Origin: Hexactinellida sp. DTS-2022
Lineage: Eukaryota; Porifera; Hexactinellida
Reading direction: 5' to 3'
NCBI GenBank assembly: GCA_028753945.1
Contig: JAPNXP010000004.1
Coordinates: forward strand, 1,364,001-1,428,000
Length of the DNA stretch: 64,000 nucleotides
Made by a program: the position numbers and the translations under genes. The notes beneath the pieces are model-generated. The model was given only the letters and a program-made list of their open reading frames with translations, was not told the origin of the DNA and did not search any database. Each line of letters begins with the position of its first letter. Positions within the stretch are counted from its first letter, which is position 1. Positions 1 to 11,753 of the stretch are shown here, one piece after another.

Positions 1-3000
1 GCAGCTTTACCTGTAGGAGCTGTTAGCAGTACCTTAATAGCATCAGGCTTAGTGCCAGGTAGTGAATTCATAAATCTTACCAAACCTTCGTATAAGACTC
101 GTACCACCGTACTCTTACCAACACCAGCACCTCCTCCTATATAGAGATACATAGGTAGCTGCTTGATAGTCTTAAAGCAGTGCAGAGTGTGGAGGAATAC
201 AGTACGCTGAACCTTGTTCAAGCTGCGACACATCTCAAGGAATACCTCCTCAGTATTCATGTTAGGAATAGTGAAGAATCCTCCTACAGATTTAGTTCCG
301 GGGTCACTATTGGGATCTACAGTCCAGGGATCGTCGTTCCCTGGATTGTCTACCTGGAAGTCAGTATCCTCAATAACCACTGCACCCTCATTGTTCATTA
401 TTTCCTCAATAGCAATTCCATCAAAGTTGAGCTCATCAGGGTCCAAGTCCTCGAGGATATTAATAGCCGCGTCAATTGAGGATTGGTCTCTACTTTCAAA
501 TAATTCCCTATTCTGAGTAATCAGATTAAGATGGGTAGCATACATAGACTTAAAGTCAATATTGTCAGTATCACTACTGTCTGTTCTCCATGGTACAAAA
601 AGCATTAACTGTTCTCTATAAAAGTTAACTTCGTCCTGTATAATACTATACCTTCTAAATCGAATAATTTTAGCTTTACGACGAAGTCTCATAAAACCTG
701 TATCTTTGAGAGGAAATAATCTCGGATTATCGACCAGGGAAGCTGCCTCGTCTTCCATATTTTCCTCATCAAAGTCGGGATTAATTTTACATATTCGCTT
801 ACTAGATTGGAATTCATACCATGCGGCAAACTCAGCTAGGCATGTTTCCTCTAACTCATCAGGTCGTTGCATGTAGTGCTCAATTAGACCTGACAGAAGT
901 ATATCTACAGAATCCTGTTCCATACCCATTAGAACGGGTTTGGACTTGAGTATCCTAACCCGTTTATTAGCCGGATTGGTGTTAATATAGACATTAGCTC
1001 TACTGCACTTAGAGAGAGGGAGACTGAGGAGATGGTAAGAAACCTCCTGGGCTGATACCTCGCTACAGCTCTGAAATTTGTATGCAATTCCCCTCAGTCT
1101 CTCCTTAATAGTGGCATTGCCTGCTTTCAGATGCATCAAGGCATCTCTCAACAACTTAGACATCCCACGTTGGGACTTTCCGATATACGAAATAACATAA
1201 ACAGCACAAGCATATGGATCCAATATGTATTGGAGATCCATATTAGCTTTCCAGAGATGCAATATAGTCTTATTATGAGCATTGATTCGTATCTCATTCA
1301 AATTTCGTTTCAGAAATATAGTAGATCTATTTATACAAGATCTCAATGCAGTTATGTATTGCTCTTCGGTAACATAGAGTTCATTAAAGAAATCCTGTAT
1401 CGTTATACTACCCAAGTCAGTATCGCTCTTATCATAAGTGTCAATTAGAGTATATATTTTCTTAGCAGTCTCCTTAAGAGCTGCATTAGCTGCTATCTCC
1501 TCCTTGGTAGCCGTACTGGCATCAAACTCCAATGGTTCTAGAATTTTAGTTGATACCATTGGAGGGTACGGAATACCAAACCTACAGCGCCGAAACGACT
1601 TTTTCTTATAACACGTATTCGTGTGCTTATGTCGCTGTAACTTAATGTCATCCTCAGTTATTATACTAGTCTCATCTGGCAATTTAACTGAGATAGTACG
1701 ATCAATAAATTCTATTACTTCAGGTAACGAATTGTGGCCATACTTAGGGGCATCTTGTACCCAAAGTAAAGAATGCACATGTGGTGACCCTCTTTGCTGA
1801 AATTCTATTCTCAAATAGTAATCAGTCAATTTACCAAGGGGACTAACCTCTGATCGAAGCACCTTAAATAGCTCCTTGGAGCGGTGATCAAAGTACCTAG
1901 CACAAGTGACAGGATCTCTCCTTATCAGATCTGCTCTCTCGCTCCACTGGAATTCCAGAACCTCTTCAACAGACAGCTTAACGTCATCTAGGATCTGTTT
2001 CAGTATCCTTAGTAGCTCTAGCCATTTAGTCTCAGCAGCAGACAGAGTTAGAAAGAACGTGGGACATCCCAGCTGTCTTATCATAGACATCAGCTCTCTC
2101 TGTTTCTGCTGCCAGAATGCGGGGGTAGACCGGACTTGTTTCAAGAACTTAAAAGCCTCATCGTCCTCAACCATTCTCTCCAGATTATCGTCATTGAGAA
2201 CATCAGACACAGTTATAGCCTGTCCGTCTGTAGACTTTGTTTTTCTCATACAAATACTGATAGCACTGTTAAGACTAGCTGTCTCCACCAGTTTGTATTT
2301 GAGAAATAGAAGGGGGATGTTAGTGCTACATCTCCGATCATATCTAGTGAATTGTTTTATAGTTATTAAGTAAGGTAGTAATTACAAGAAACATATAATT
2401 TGACCATGGATACACATCTGAATTAGGCTAAAAATCCTTGGTTTAGTATAAAATTAAAATAATATTAGTAATTTAATAGTAAAGATTTAGAAATAAGTAT
2501 TGAGTATAACTAACCTCAAGATGTCAGACTTTGATTTCTTGAGGATAGACAAGTCCTCAGGTAAGTCTCTGCATTGACCAGCAAACACACAAGGGTAAGC
2601 TAGTTCCTCTATAAACTTATCCTGTGAGAAGTACAGAGGCTTCCTCCCTTCACCAGGAGCCAATTTCATTAGCAGGTTCTCATTAGACAGCAGCAGTGTG
2701 TCTAGAGAACCAGGGTTAATGGGGAGATCATCCTTGGTCTCATCCCAAGCATCAATCTCCTTTAACAACTCCTCAAGGTTATCGAAGAGCTCCTCGATAC
2801 CAGGAACAGTCTCAGAATTATGTTCCTCTTCATCTATAACTATATCAGAAGGCTCGTCATTCGGGTTAACAATAAAATTAACATTACCAGAACCAGTACG
2901 TGTAACAGAGTTAACCCAATTCTCTGAAACTACTACATTCTCTAGCTTGAAGAGCTCAGTGGTAGAGAGATAGAGAGCTGCTTCTAACACTACATTCGGT

Positions 3001-4747
3001 CTTATCGTTTCGTATAAATAGGGTTTCGCGAACGATAACTTACGAAACAATTGTAATTGAATAGTTTGGGACTGTAAGAACGTCCTAGGTAACCGATTAA
3101 CAGTCTTATCTACGTCTATGGGAACATTAACAACCATGCCATGCAGGCCGTGCTGTCTCTCCCTGCCCAGAGATCTGATGTTCATGAACTCGTGTCTGGG
3201 AGATACCAGTCTCTGTTCAATCACAGTCAGACCAGATAGCTCAGGAGGGATCTCGGGGAAAGACAAGCCACGGCATAAAGCTATCTTAGGGACTCTGCCA
3301 TCTTTGATGTTAATGAAACAGTTCTTACATACATACTCAATGTTAAGTGTCTCATAGAGAAAAACCTAAAGGAGTATAACAGATAATAATAATGTAATAG
3401 GATAACGCGCATATTATATTTGAGTATGTCTTTGATTAATTAATTATCTCTAAAATTAAATAATATTTTAGTAAAGAAATTATTTAAATATATAAAGTAT
3501 AAGAATATAATTACCTGTTTGACGAAATCAGAGTTGGAAAGATTCGTTGAAACAAGTTTCTCTCTCTTAAGAATAACAACTGTTTTCCTGAAATGGAGAC
3601 AACCACAACAAGAACAAACATACGTTGGACCTTGAGATATCTGGGAGAAATAACTTTGAATAACAGAGTTAACCTCCTCTCTATTAGTTCTATACTTCTC
3701 CAGAACATTTTTGTTGTGCTTTTCACGCACACCAGGATCCTTCAACCTCTCGGCCACAGCGTCATTATGCACAGCACGCTTTTCAGGATCCTTCAACCTC
3801 TCTGCTACAGCGCTATTATGCTCAGCACGCACATCAGGATCCTTCAACCTCTCGGCCACAGCGTCATTATGCACAGCACGCTTTTCAAGATCCTTCAACC
3901 TCTCGGCCACAGCGGCATTATTCATAGCACGCTTTTCAGGATCCTTCAACCTCTCGGCCACAGCGTCATTATGCACAGCACGCTTTTCAAGATCCTTCAA
4001 CCTCTCGGCCACAGCGATATTATGCTCAGCACGCACATTAGAATCCTTCAATCTCTCTGCTACAGCGATATTATGCTCAGCACGCTTTTCAGGATCCTTC
4101 AATCTCTCAGTCATAGCGTCTAGCTGCTGTTTATTATGTTCAGCACGCTTCTCAGGATCCTTCAATCTCTTTGTAATGTCTCGTAATTGATTTTCTTTGT
4201 GCTTAGATAGAAAATCGGGATCATCACAATCTTCATTGAAACGCTCAAGACGAGCCTCATTCTCAGTTTTACAAAACTCTGAGTCATCAGTTCGTCTCTT
4301 CTTGATAGCAGCTCGATTTCTATCTTTTCTAGCCCTGTACCCTTTTCTCTTCCGAGACTTAGGGGTAGAGATACTCTTCTCAGGAGTCATTGGGACATCA
4401 GAATACTGGCTAGACAAATCGAGGTCGTTTAGAGGTACAACTTGAGACGATATCGGAGTCTGTTGTACCGTTTGAGAGGAGGGGAATATAAACACATCTG
4501 GTTGGGAAGATTCCTCTATCTCCATAGAACAAATTTCCTCCTCCGTTGTTGAACCAGGCCCAGGATTTATTTCAATCCCACCGATTATCAATAAGGCGCT
4601 GATGGTATTAGCCTGTAGGCGGGTAGACATGCGCAACAATATGTCGAAACATAGACAAGACTTTTTGACTATACACTGGGATAGTGGGGACTTAGCACGC
4701 CCACCCCAGCCACTTATTCTTGCTCTATAGAGCTCGATTGATATCAT
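1..4747 (-). CDS. Helitron Rep/helicase polyprotein, 5' part, three exons, open to the window edge
   Basis: The product is a replication initiator/helicase for rolling-circle transposition. I model exon A 4,747-3,515, intron 3,514-3,366, exon B 3,365-2,515, intron 2,514-2,344 and exon C 2,343-1, with GT-AG borders that keep the frame. Exon A has a 2A-like N terminus, a basic stretch, nine RLKDP repeats and a CSCCGC zinc cluster. Exon B adds a second Cys pair (YVCKNC) and the PEIPPELSGL block typical of the DUF6570 region of Helitron proteins. Exon C holds the Helitron-like N domain (PTFFLTLSAAETKW), the HUH motif (PHVHSLLW), the two-tyrosine motif (YVISYIGK) and Walker A (GGAGVGKST). I found no stop in the parts of exon C that I translated. 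The start is the first ATG of the exon A frame; an ATG at codon 40 is an alternative. The endonuclease and OTU domains seen in copy 2 would lie beyond the window. Confidence 0.82.
3711..4175 (-). repeat. In-frame 51-bp minisatellite coding RLKDPEKRAEHNxAVAE repeats (9 units)
   Basis: Nine consecutive charged repeats of 17 residues (21 in the first, which ends KQQLDAMTE) lie between the basic region and the zinc cluster. Units differ by conservative changes (DPEKR, DLEKR, DPDVR, DSNVR). The pattern suits a helical linker or a nucleic-acid-binding arm. Copy 2 has only five units, so the array expands or contracts without breaking the frame. Confidence 0.85.
4553..4597 (-). other. 2A-like ribosome-skipping motif in the Helitron N terminus
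   Basis: Codons 51-65 of the Helitron protein read ALLIIGGIEINPGPG. A hydrophobic run followed by G-x-E-x-N-P-G-P is the layout of 2A peptides, which cause the ribosome to skip the Gly-Pro bond. Here the usual Asp before (V/I)E is Gly, so activity may be reduced or absent. Copy 2 keeps the motif as LLIIGGIEKNPGPG at 30,461-30,505. In invertebrate retrotransposons similar N-terminal motifs are known as 2A or as dual signal/2A sequences. Function here is inference. Confidence 0.55.
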
Positions 4748-5707
4748 ATCTAATTAGTAAGTTAAAGTATAAAGCGAAATATAAAATAGATTTACAGTAA
4801 ATACAGCAGTGAAAAAGAAAGTTTAATTAACTATATTATCATATTATTTTGTATTAATTAAAATTAAAATTGATTTAAAAATTCCGGTAGTAATTAATTA
4901 AACTTAATACACATAAGTTCTAGCAGGAACAGTAAATATTGAGAACGAATTGTGAGAAAGAAAAAGAAAGTGTATTAATAAATAGAATAGGAAAAACATT
5001 ACCTTCAAAAATAGAAGTTTACGACAATGATTCAAAAGAATAAAGGTAAAAAAGAATAAGTAAAAGTCAAATAATGAGAAAGATAGAAATTATTTAATTT
5101 ATACTTTTTGAAGAAACCTGTAAGAATAGATGTTCAATAAATATAATTATCGCAAGTTGAAACAATAGATAAGATTTAACAATTTGAATCAATATAATTA
5201 TTACAAGTTAAAACAATAAAATAGAAGCCAGCTCGAATTCACAAGTTAAAACAATATAATTGTAGCAAGTTGAAAGAATAGTGAAAGATTTAAAACAAGT
5301 TAAATCAATATAATTATTACAAGTTGAAACAATAGAAATAGATTTCACAGTTTTACTGAAATTGAAGTGTGAGTAAACAAAGAAATTTAAGCCCCCATTT
5401 GTGGCAGAAATTAAACCCCTTATTGAAAGATTTCTTCTCCCATCAGACGCAGAATTTTACGGTGAATCCAAATATGAAATAAAATTTGCGGGTTTAGTAA
5501 AACATATTTTGAGTTATGGACCAGACAAATTTTGAAAGGTGTTAAAGATGTGTCCAAAATTTGTTAATAAAAAATCGTAACCCCAGGTGCAAATTAGACG
5601 GTCCCATCGCACCTACATGCCAAGTTTCAGCCCATCAACAATTAAGCTCTGGCCATTGCACCGTCTACGGAGAAAAAAAAAAAAAATAATAAAAATAATA
5701 ATAATAA

Positions 5708-5917
5708 AGGCAGTGATTCCAATACTGGGCCACTATACTATAGTATAGTCGGCACAGTAATAAAAATAATAATAATAATAATATAAATAAAGGCAGTGAT
5801 TCCAATACTGGGCCACTATACTATAGTATAGTCGGCACAGTAAAAATAATAATAAAAATAATAAAGGCAGTGATTCTAATACTGGGCCACTATACTATAG
5901 TATAGTCGGCACAGTAA
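5708..5917 (+). repeat. Palindromic minisatellite, 3 units
   Basis: Three units, all with the flank GGCAGTGATTC(C/T)AATACTGGGCC, contain the 18-bp perfect palindrome ACTATACTATAGTATAGT followed by CGGCACAGTA. They are separated by TAA-rich spacers and run directly into the hairpin at 5,922. Confidence 0.9.
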
Positions 5918-6785
5918 AAAAAATCCAAAATTGCACCCTGTGCCGACGCATGTTCCTTTGGTGGCACTATATTTTGTTGGTTGTTTATTGATAGTGCCTC
6001 CAAAGGAACATGCTGTCGGCGCAGGCTGCAATTTTGGATTTTTTTTCGCCAAGTCATCAACGCCCAAGGTGTGAAGAAGCATTTGTTATTTGGTCCGAGT
6101 CACAAGGAACGGTAGATAAATTTGAAGTTTGTTTCTATCATAAACCATCTAGAGTTTAATGCCATTCATTCATTATGTATTGATAATGAATTATATTATT
6201 AGTTAGTTATTTTAGCAATGTTATCCACGGTGATTTGAGTTTAGTCAACAAATTCCTTATATTATATTATTTTATTTAATCCATTGTATAGTAATACTAG
6301 AATTAAATAGAAGCCAGCTGGAATTTATAAGTTGAATCAATTTAATTATCGCAAGTTGAAACAATAGTGAAAGCTTTAACAAGTTAAATCAATATAATTA
6401 TTACAAGTTGAAACAATGGAATTAGATTTCACAGTTTTATTGAAATTGAAGTGTTGAGTAAACAAAGGAATTTCAACCCCCATCTATGGCAGAAATTAAA
6501 ACAATTTTAACAAATTTTCTTCTCCCATCAGACGCAGAATTTTATGGTGAATCCAAATGTGAAATAAAATTTGGGGGTTTAGTAAAACATTTTTCTAGCT
6601 ATGGACCAGACAAATTTTGAAAGGTGTTAAAGATGTGTCAAAAATTTGTTAATAAAAAATCGTAACCCCAGGTGCAAATTAGACGGTCCATACGCACCTA
6701 CATGCCAAGTTTCAGCCCATCAACTATAAAGCTCAGGCCAGGGCACCGTCTACGGAGAAAAAATAAAAATAATAATAATAAAAAT

Positions 6786-6895
6786 AAAGGCAGTGATTCC
6801 AATACTGGGCCACTATACTATAGTATAGTCGGCACAGTAATAAAGGCAGTAAGATTAGAACTGGGCCACTATACTATAGTATAGTCGGCACAGTA
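6786..6895 (+). repeat. Palindromic minisatellite, 2 units of different flank type
   Basis: The first unit has the GTGATTCCAATACTGGGCC flank and the second has GTAAGATTAGAACTGGGCC. Both carry an identical palindromic core. The block directly precedes the hairpin at 6,905. Confidence 0.9.
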
Positions 6896-9837
6896 ATAAT
6901 AAAAAATCCAAAATTGCAGCTGTGCCGACGCATGTTCCTTTGGTGGCACTATATTTTGGTGGTGGTTTATTGATAGTGCCTCCAATGGGACATGCTGTCA
7001 GCACAGCTGCAATTTTGGATTTTTTTTCGCCATGTCATCATCACTATGAAGGTGTTAAAATATATCAAAAGGTGTTACAGAAGGCATCGACCCTTAGAGT
7101 GGCGCAAGTTTCCATTTAGTTCACTTCATTTTAGAGATATTCAAGTTTGAGTAGAATATAATAGCTGATGACTCAGCATTTTTTATGTGTGTGTTGGGTC
7201 TTCACCCAACTTCAAATAACCCATTTTAAATATCGAATTCACAAAATTGTAAAAATACATTTTTTTGACGATGTCATCATCACCTCAAGGTGTCAAGACT
7301 CACTTGTATAGGTGGTACTTGGCATAAGGACCAATTGATAAATTGAAAGTTTGTTTCTATCTTGTATCATCTCTGAGATTAATGAAATTTAGCTAATTAG
7401 TATAAATATTTAATTAATAAAATAATAATTTAACATCATTATTATGTACAGCAAAATAAATAAAGTTCAATTATTTGCACTTATTATTAATTTAAATCGA
7501 ATTTCACTATCATATTTGAATTCAGCGCACTCGATAACCCCAATAATCCAATTGGAACCGTCTATAAGTTAAATACAAAAGGAATTAATTATAATAAATT
7601 ACGTCAGTCATTAATTGTGCAAGAATATTCTCGCGAAATAAATATAATCACTTTATCTGTCGTTGTTGTGGAATGTAAAATGTTAACGGTTCTATCATAA
7701 ACCATCTTTAGTTTAATGCCATTCATTACTTATTGATAATAAATTAAATTATTAGTTATTTATTTTAGCAATGTTATCCACGGTGAGTTGAGTAAAGTCA
7801 ACAAATTCCTTATATAAATTAATTTAATTTAATCCATTGTATAGTAATGCTAGAATTAAATAGAAGCCAGCTGGAATTTATGAGTTAAATCAATATAATT
7901 ATCGCAAGTTGAATCACTAGAGTAGGATTTAACAAGTTAAATCAATATAATTATCGCAAGTTGAATCACTAGAGTAGGATTTAACAAGTTAAATCAATAT
8001 AATTATTACAAGTTGAAACAATAGAATTAGATTTAACGCTTAACTGAAATTGAAGTGTGAGTAAACAAAGAAATTTTAACCCCCATTTTTGGCAGAAATT
8101 GACCCCTTTATTGAAAGATTTCTTCTCCCAACAGACGCAGAATTTTAAGATGAATCCAAATATGAAATAAAATTTGGGGGTTTAGTAAAACATATTTTGA
8201 GTTATGGACCAGACAAATTTTGAAAGGTGTTAAAAATGTGTGCAAAATCTCGTAATCAAAAATCGTAACCCCAGGTGCAAATTAGATGGGCACTTCGCAT
8301 CTACATGGCAAGTTTCAGCCCTCAATGTATAAAGGTGTAGCCAGGGTACCGTCTACGGAGAAAAAATAAAAAAAAAAAAATCCAAAATTGCAGCCTGTGC
8401 CGACGCATTATCCTTTGGTGGCACTATATTTTGTTGTTGGTTTATTGATAGTGCCTCCAAAGGAACATGCTGTCGGCACAGGCTGCAATTTTGGATTTTT
8501 TTTTTCGCCATATCATCACTATGAAGTTGTTAAATTATTTCAGAAAGGTGTTTCAGAAGGCAACGACCCTTTAGAGTGGTGGAAGTTTCCATTCAGCTCA
8601 CTTCATTAAAGAGATATTCAAGTTTCAGTAGAATATAATCTGTAATGACTCAGCATTTTTTAAGTGGGTGTTGGGTCATCAACCAACATTAACTAACCCA
8701 TTTTAAATATCGAATTAACAAAATTGTAAAAACACATTTTTTTAACGATGTCATCATCACCTCAAGGTGTCAAGACCCACTTGTATAGGTGGCACGTGTC
8801 ATAAGGACCAATTGATATATTGAAAGTTTGTTTCTATCTTCTATGATCTCTGAGATTTATGATATTTAATTAATTAGTATAAATAATTATTAATATTATT
8901 TATAATATGACACCAATTTCAATGTCAACATACAATTATTAAGTTCAATTATTTTGTCATAAATAATTAATTTATTAATTTATCTATCAAATTTCAATTC
9001 CGCACACTCGATAACCTCTAATATACAAATTGGAAGCTTCTATATAAGTTAAATACAAACTGAATTATTTATAATTAATTACGTCAGTATATTAACAGTG
9101 CAATTATATTCTCGCAGAAGTAAATATAATCACATAATATGTCGTTGTTATGAAATATATAATCTTAATTTTCAATTGCAAAATAGAAGCCAGCTTGAAT
9201 TCACAAGTTAAATCAATATAATTATAGCAAGTTGAATCACTAGAGTAGGATTTAACAAGTTAAATCAATATAATTATTACAAGTTGAAACAATGGAATTA
9301 GATTTAACACTTTTACTGAAATTGAAGTGTGAGTAAACAAATAAATTTCAACCCCCATTTATGGCAGAAATTAAACCATTTATTGAAAATTTTCTTCACC
9401 CATCAAACGCAGAATTTTATGGTGAATCCAAGTATGAAAAAAATCGTTACCCCAGGTGCAAATTAGACGGTCCCATCGCACCTACATGCAAAGTTTAAGC
9501 CCATCAACTATAAAGCTCTGGCCAGGGCACCGTCTACGGAGAAAAAATAATAATAAAAATAAAAATAAAGGCAGTGATTCTAATACTGGGCCACTATACT
9601 ATAGTATAGTCGGCACAGTAAAAAATTTGGGGGTTTAGTAAAACAATTTTTGAGTTATGGACCAGACAAAATTTGAAAGGTGTTAAAGATGTGTCAAAAA
9701 TTTCTTAATCAAAAATCGTTACCCCAGGTGCAAATTAGACGGTCCCATCGCACCTACATGCAAAGTTTAAGCCCATCAACTATAAAGCTCTGGCCAGGGC
9801 ACCGTCTACGGAGAAAAAATAATAATAAAAATAAAAA

Positions 9838-10807
9838 TAAAGGCAGTGATTCTAATACTGGGCCACTATACTATAGTATAGTCGGCACAGTAATAAAAAT
9901 AATATAAATAAAGGCAGTGATTCCAATACTGGGCCACTATACTATAGTATAGTCGGCACAGTAATAATATTATTAAAGGCAGTAAGATTAGAACTGGGCC
10001 ACTATACTATAGTATAGTCGGCACAGTAATAATAACCAAGGCAGTAAGATTAGAACTGGGCCACTATACTATAGTATAGTCGGCACAGTAATAATAACCA
10101 AGGCAGTAAGATTAGAACTGGGCCACTATACTATAGTATAGTCGGCACAGTAATAATAATAACTAACCAAGGCACTGAGATTAGAACTGGGCCACTATAC
10201 TATAGTATAGTCGGCACAGTAATAATATACCAAAGCACTAAGACCAATACTGGGCCACTATACTATAGTATAGTCGGCACAGTAATAACTAACCAAAGCA
10301 CTAAGACCAATACTGGGCCACTATACTATAGTATAGTCGGCACAGTAATAATAACCAAGGCAGTAAGATTAGAACTGGGCCACTATACTATAGTATAGTC
10401 GGCACAGTAATAATAACCAAGGCACTAAGACCAATACTGGGCCACTATACTATAGTATAGTCGGCACAGTAATAATAATATACCAAAGCACTAAGACCAA
10501 TACTGGGCCACTATACTATAGTATAGTCGGCACAGTAATAATAACAACCAAAGCACTAAGACCAATACTGGGCCACTATACTATAGTATAGTTGGCACAG
10601 TAATAATAATAACCAAAGCACTAAGACCAATACTGGGCCACTATACTATAGTATAGTCGGCACAGTAATAATAATAATAATAACCAAGGCAGTATGATTA
10701 GAACTGGGCCACTATACTATAGTATAGTCGGCACAGTAATAATAATATACAATAAAGGCAGTGATTTCAATACTGGGCCACTATACTATAGTATAGTCGA
10801 CACAGTA
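9838..10807 (+). repeat. Long palindromic minisatellite array, 15 units
   Basis: Fifteen units of about 60-70 bp. Each has a TAA-rich spacer of variable length, a 25-bp flank of one of three types, and the core TGGGCC-ACTATACTATAGTATAGT-CGGCACAG. The flanks are A (GCAGTGATTCCAATAC), B (GCAGTAAGATTAGAAC) and C (GCACTAAGACCAATAC). Order is roughly A A B B B (B/C hybrid) C C B C C C C B A. The core is almost invariant: one CGG to TGG change in unit 12 and one CGGC to CGAC in unit 15. The near-perfect 37-bp inverted repeat could extrude as a cruciform. A lone unit at 9,566-9,621 precedes the array. Confidence 0.92.
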
Positions 10808-11753
10808 AAAAAATCTTAAATTACAGCTGTGCCGACAGCATTTCTTTTGGAGGCACTATAAATAAACCAACCACCAAAAGATAGTGTTTCATAGGAACAT
10901 GTAAATCTTATAGATCCTTTTAACTCCTAATCTTTTTTTACTTTTACAGATTGGATGATATTTATTGTTAATTGATAAATATAGAGATTGTATCTCATAA
11001 TTATATGATATTTTGTTAATTTGTTTGCAAGAATAGTATATGTATAATTTTGGACTGTTTGTTCATTAGCTATGAAATTGTTGTTGTTGTTGCTGTTTAT
11101 TTCTTGTATTGAGTCATCTCATGGACAAGGTTTGTTCAATATTATATACATATTATGACGATACTTATTTGTGTCCTCTCTAGACAACATCATATCATTC
11201 TCTCCCAATGAGCCTCTCTGCATAGGAGAGGAGGTACAGATGGTTTGCTACATTGTGCCCCCTCCTACTACCACGTTTATAGTCGATACGGCTTATGTCT
11301 CCTTCAACGGATCAGAGCCTGCTAGTATTGCTGTTATCAACGGCAACAGCGTACTATGGGGATATACTTTAGCCGGTACGTCTGCTAACATAGATACATT
11401 TGGTGTAACCAGCAGCAGAGCTGGAATTAGACTGATAATAGCTAGCTACATTATTTCTGACAGTGACATTCTATACCAGCGGTTCTTAACCTTTTTTATG
11501 TTATTTCCCCTTTTGACCAGTTCTCTCTACTCGATTTCCCCCCTTATTTGGATAAGGAAAAAAGTAGCCGTGAACATTCAGTTTATTAGCTGTTTGCAGC
11601 ATTGTTAGCAAACAATAATGCGATAGTTAGTATGATAATGAACAAATAATCAATAATAATTCTCATTACTAGGAAGTTAGCTTCAATGGGATGGCTGAAA
11701 CTGTTTCTTTGCTACCAGCTCATCGATGTTAGGGGAAGTAATAGAGATCGCGC

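Larger units (their letters stand above)
1..5140 (-). mobile_element. Helentron-type Helitron, copy 1 (5' half)
   Basis: This is the 5' half of a rolling-circle DNA transposon read right to left. It leaves the window inside the helicase, just past the Walker A motif. A second, inverted copy lies at 28,440-42,640, and the two can be aligned by eye through the coding exons and the AT-rich 5' leader (4,748-5,140 here). The shared sequence continues straight into the hairpin satellite on both sides, so the true 5' terminus cannot be fixed. No foreign insertion was seen in this copy, whereas copy 2 carries several. This makes copy 1 the better reference for the intact reading frame. Confidence 0.85.
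5141..10870 (+). repeat. Hairpin-centred satellite block, plus orientation
   Basis: This 5.7-kb block has no host gene. It is built from diverged copies of one monomer. In order the monomer has: a CAAGTTGAA(A/T)CAAT-rich tract; a block with CATCAGACGCAGAATTTTA; CCCCAGGTGCAAATTAGACG; and CACCGTCTACGGAG. A ~120-bp hairpin follows, starting AATCCAAAATTGCAG, and then a downstream tract with AACCATC and ATCCACGGTGA. Hairpins lie at 5,922-6,040, 6,905-7,021 and 8,379-8,497, with a degenerate one at 10,807-10,915. Short minisatellite blocks (5,708-5,917, 6,786-6,895, 9,566-9,621) sit just before the hairpin position. Two monomer types are mixed: a short one (GCCAAGTCATCAACG after the hairpin) and a long one (GCCATGTCATCATCAC). 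Small repeated ORFs here are by-products of the repeat. Confidence 0.85.

Noticed and set aside
3593-4445. Long plus-strand frames over the RLKDP array (SFNLSATA-type repeats)
   Set aside because: Antisense shadows of the in-frame 51-bp repeat of the Helitron gene.
9838-10807. CRISPR-like repeat/spacer pattern
   Set aside because: The repeat is an AT palindrome, the intervening flanks fall into only three types, spacers are TAA microsatellite, there are no cas genes and the genome is eukaryotic.
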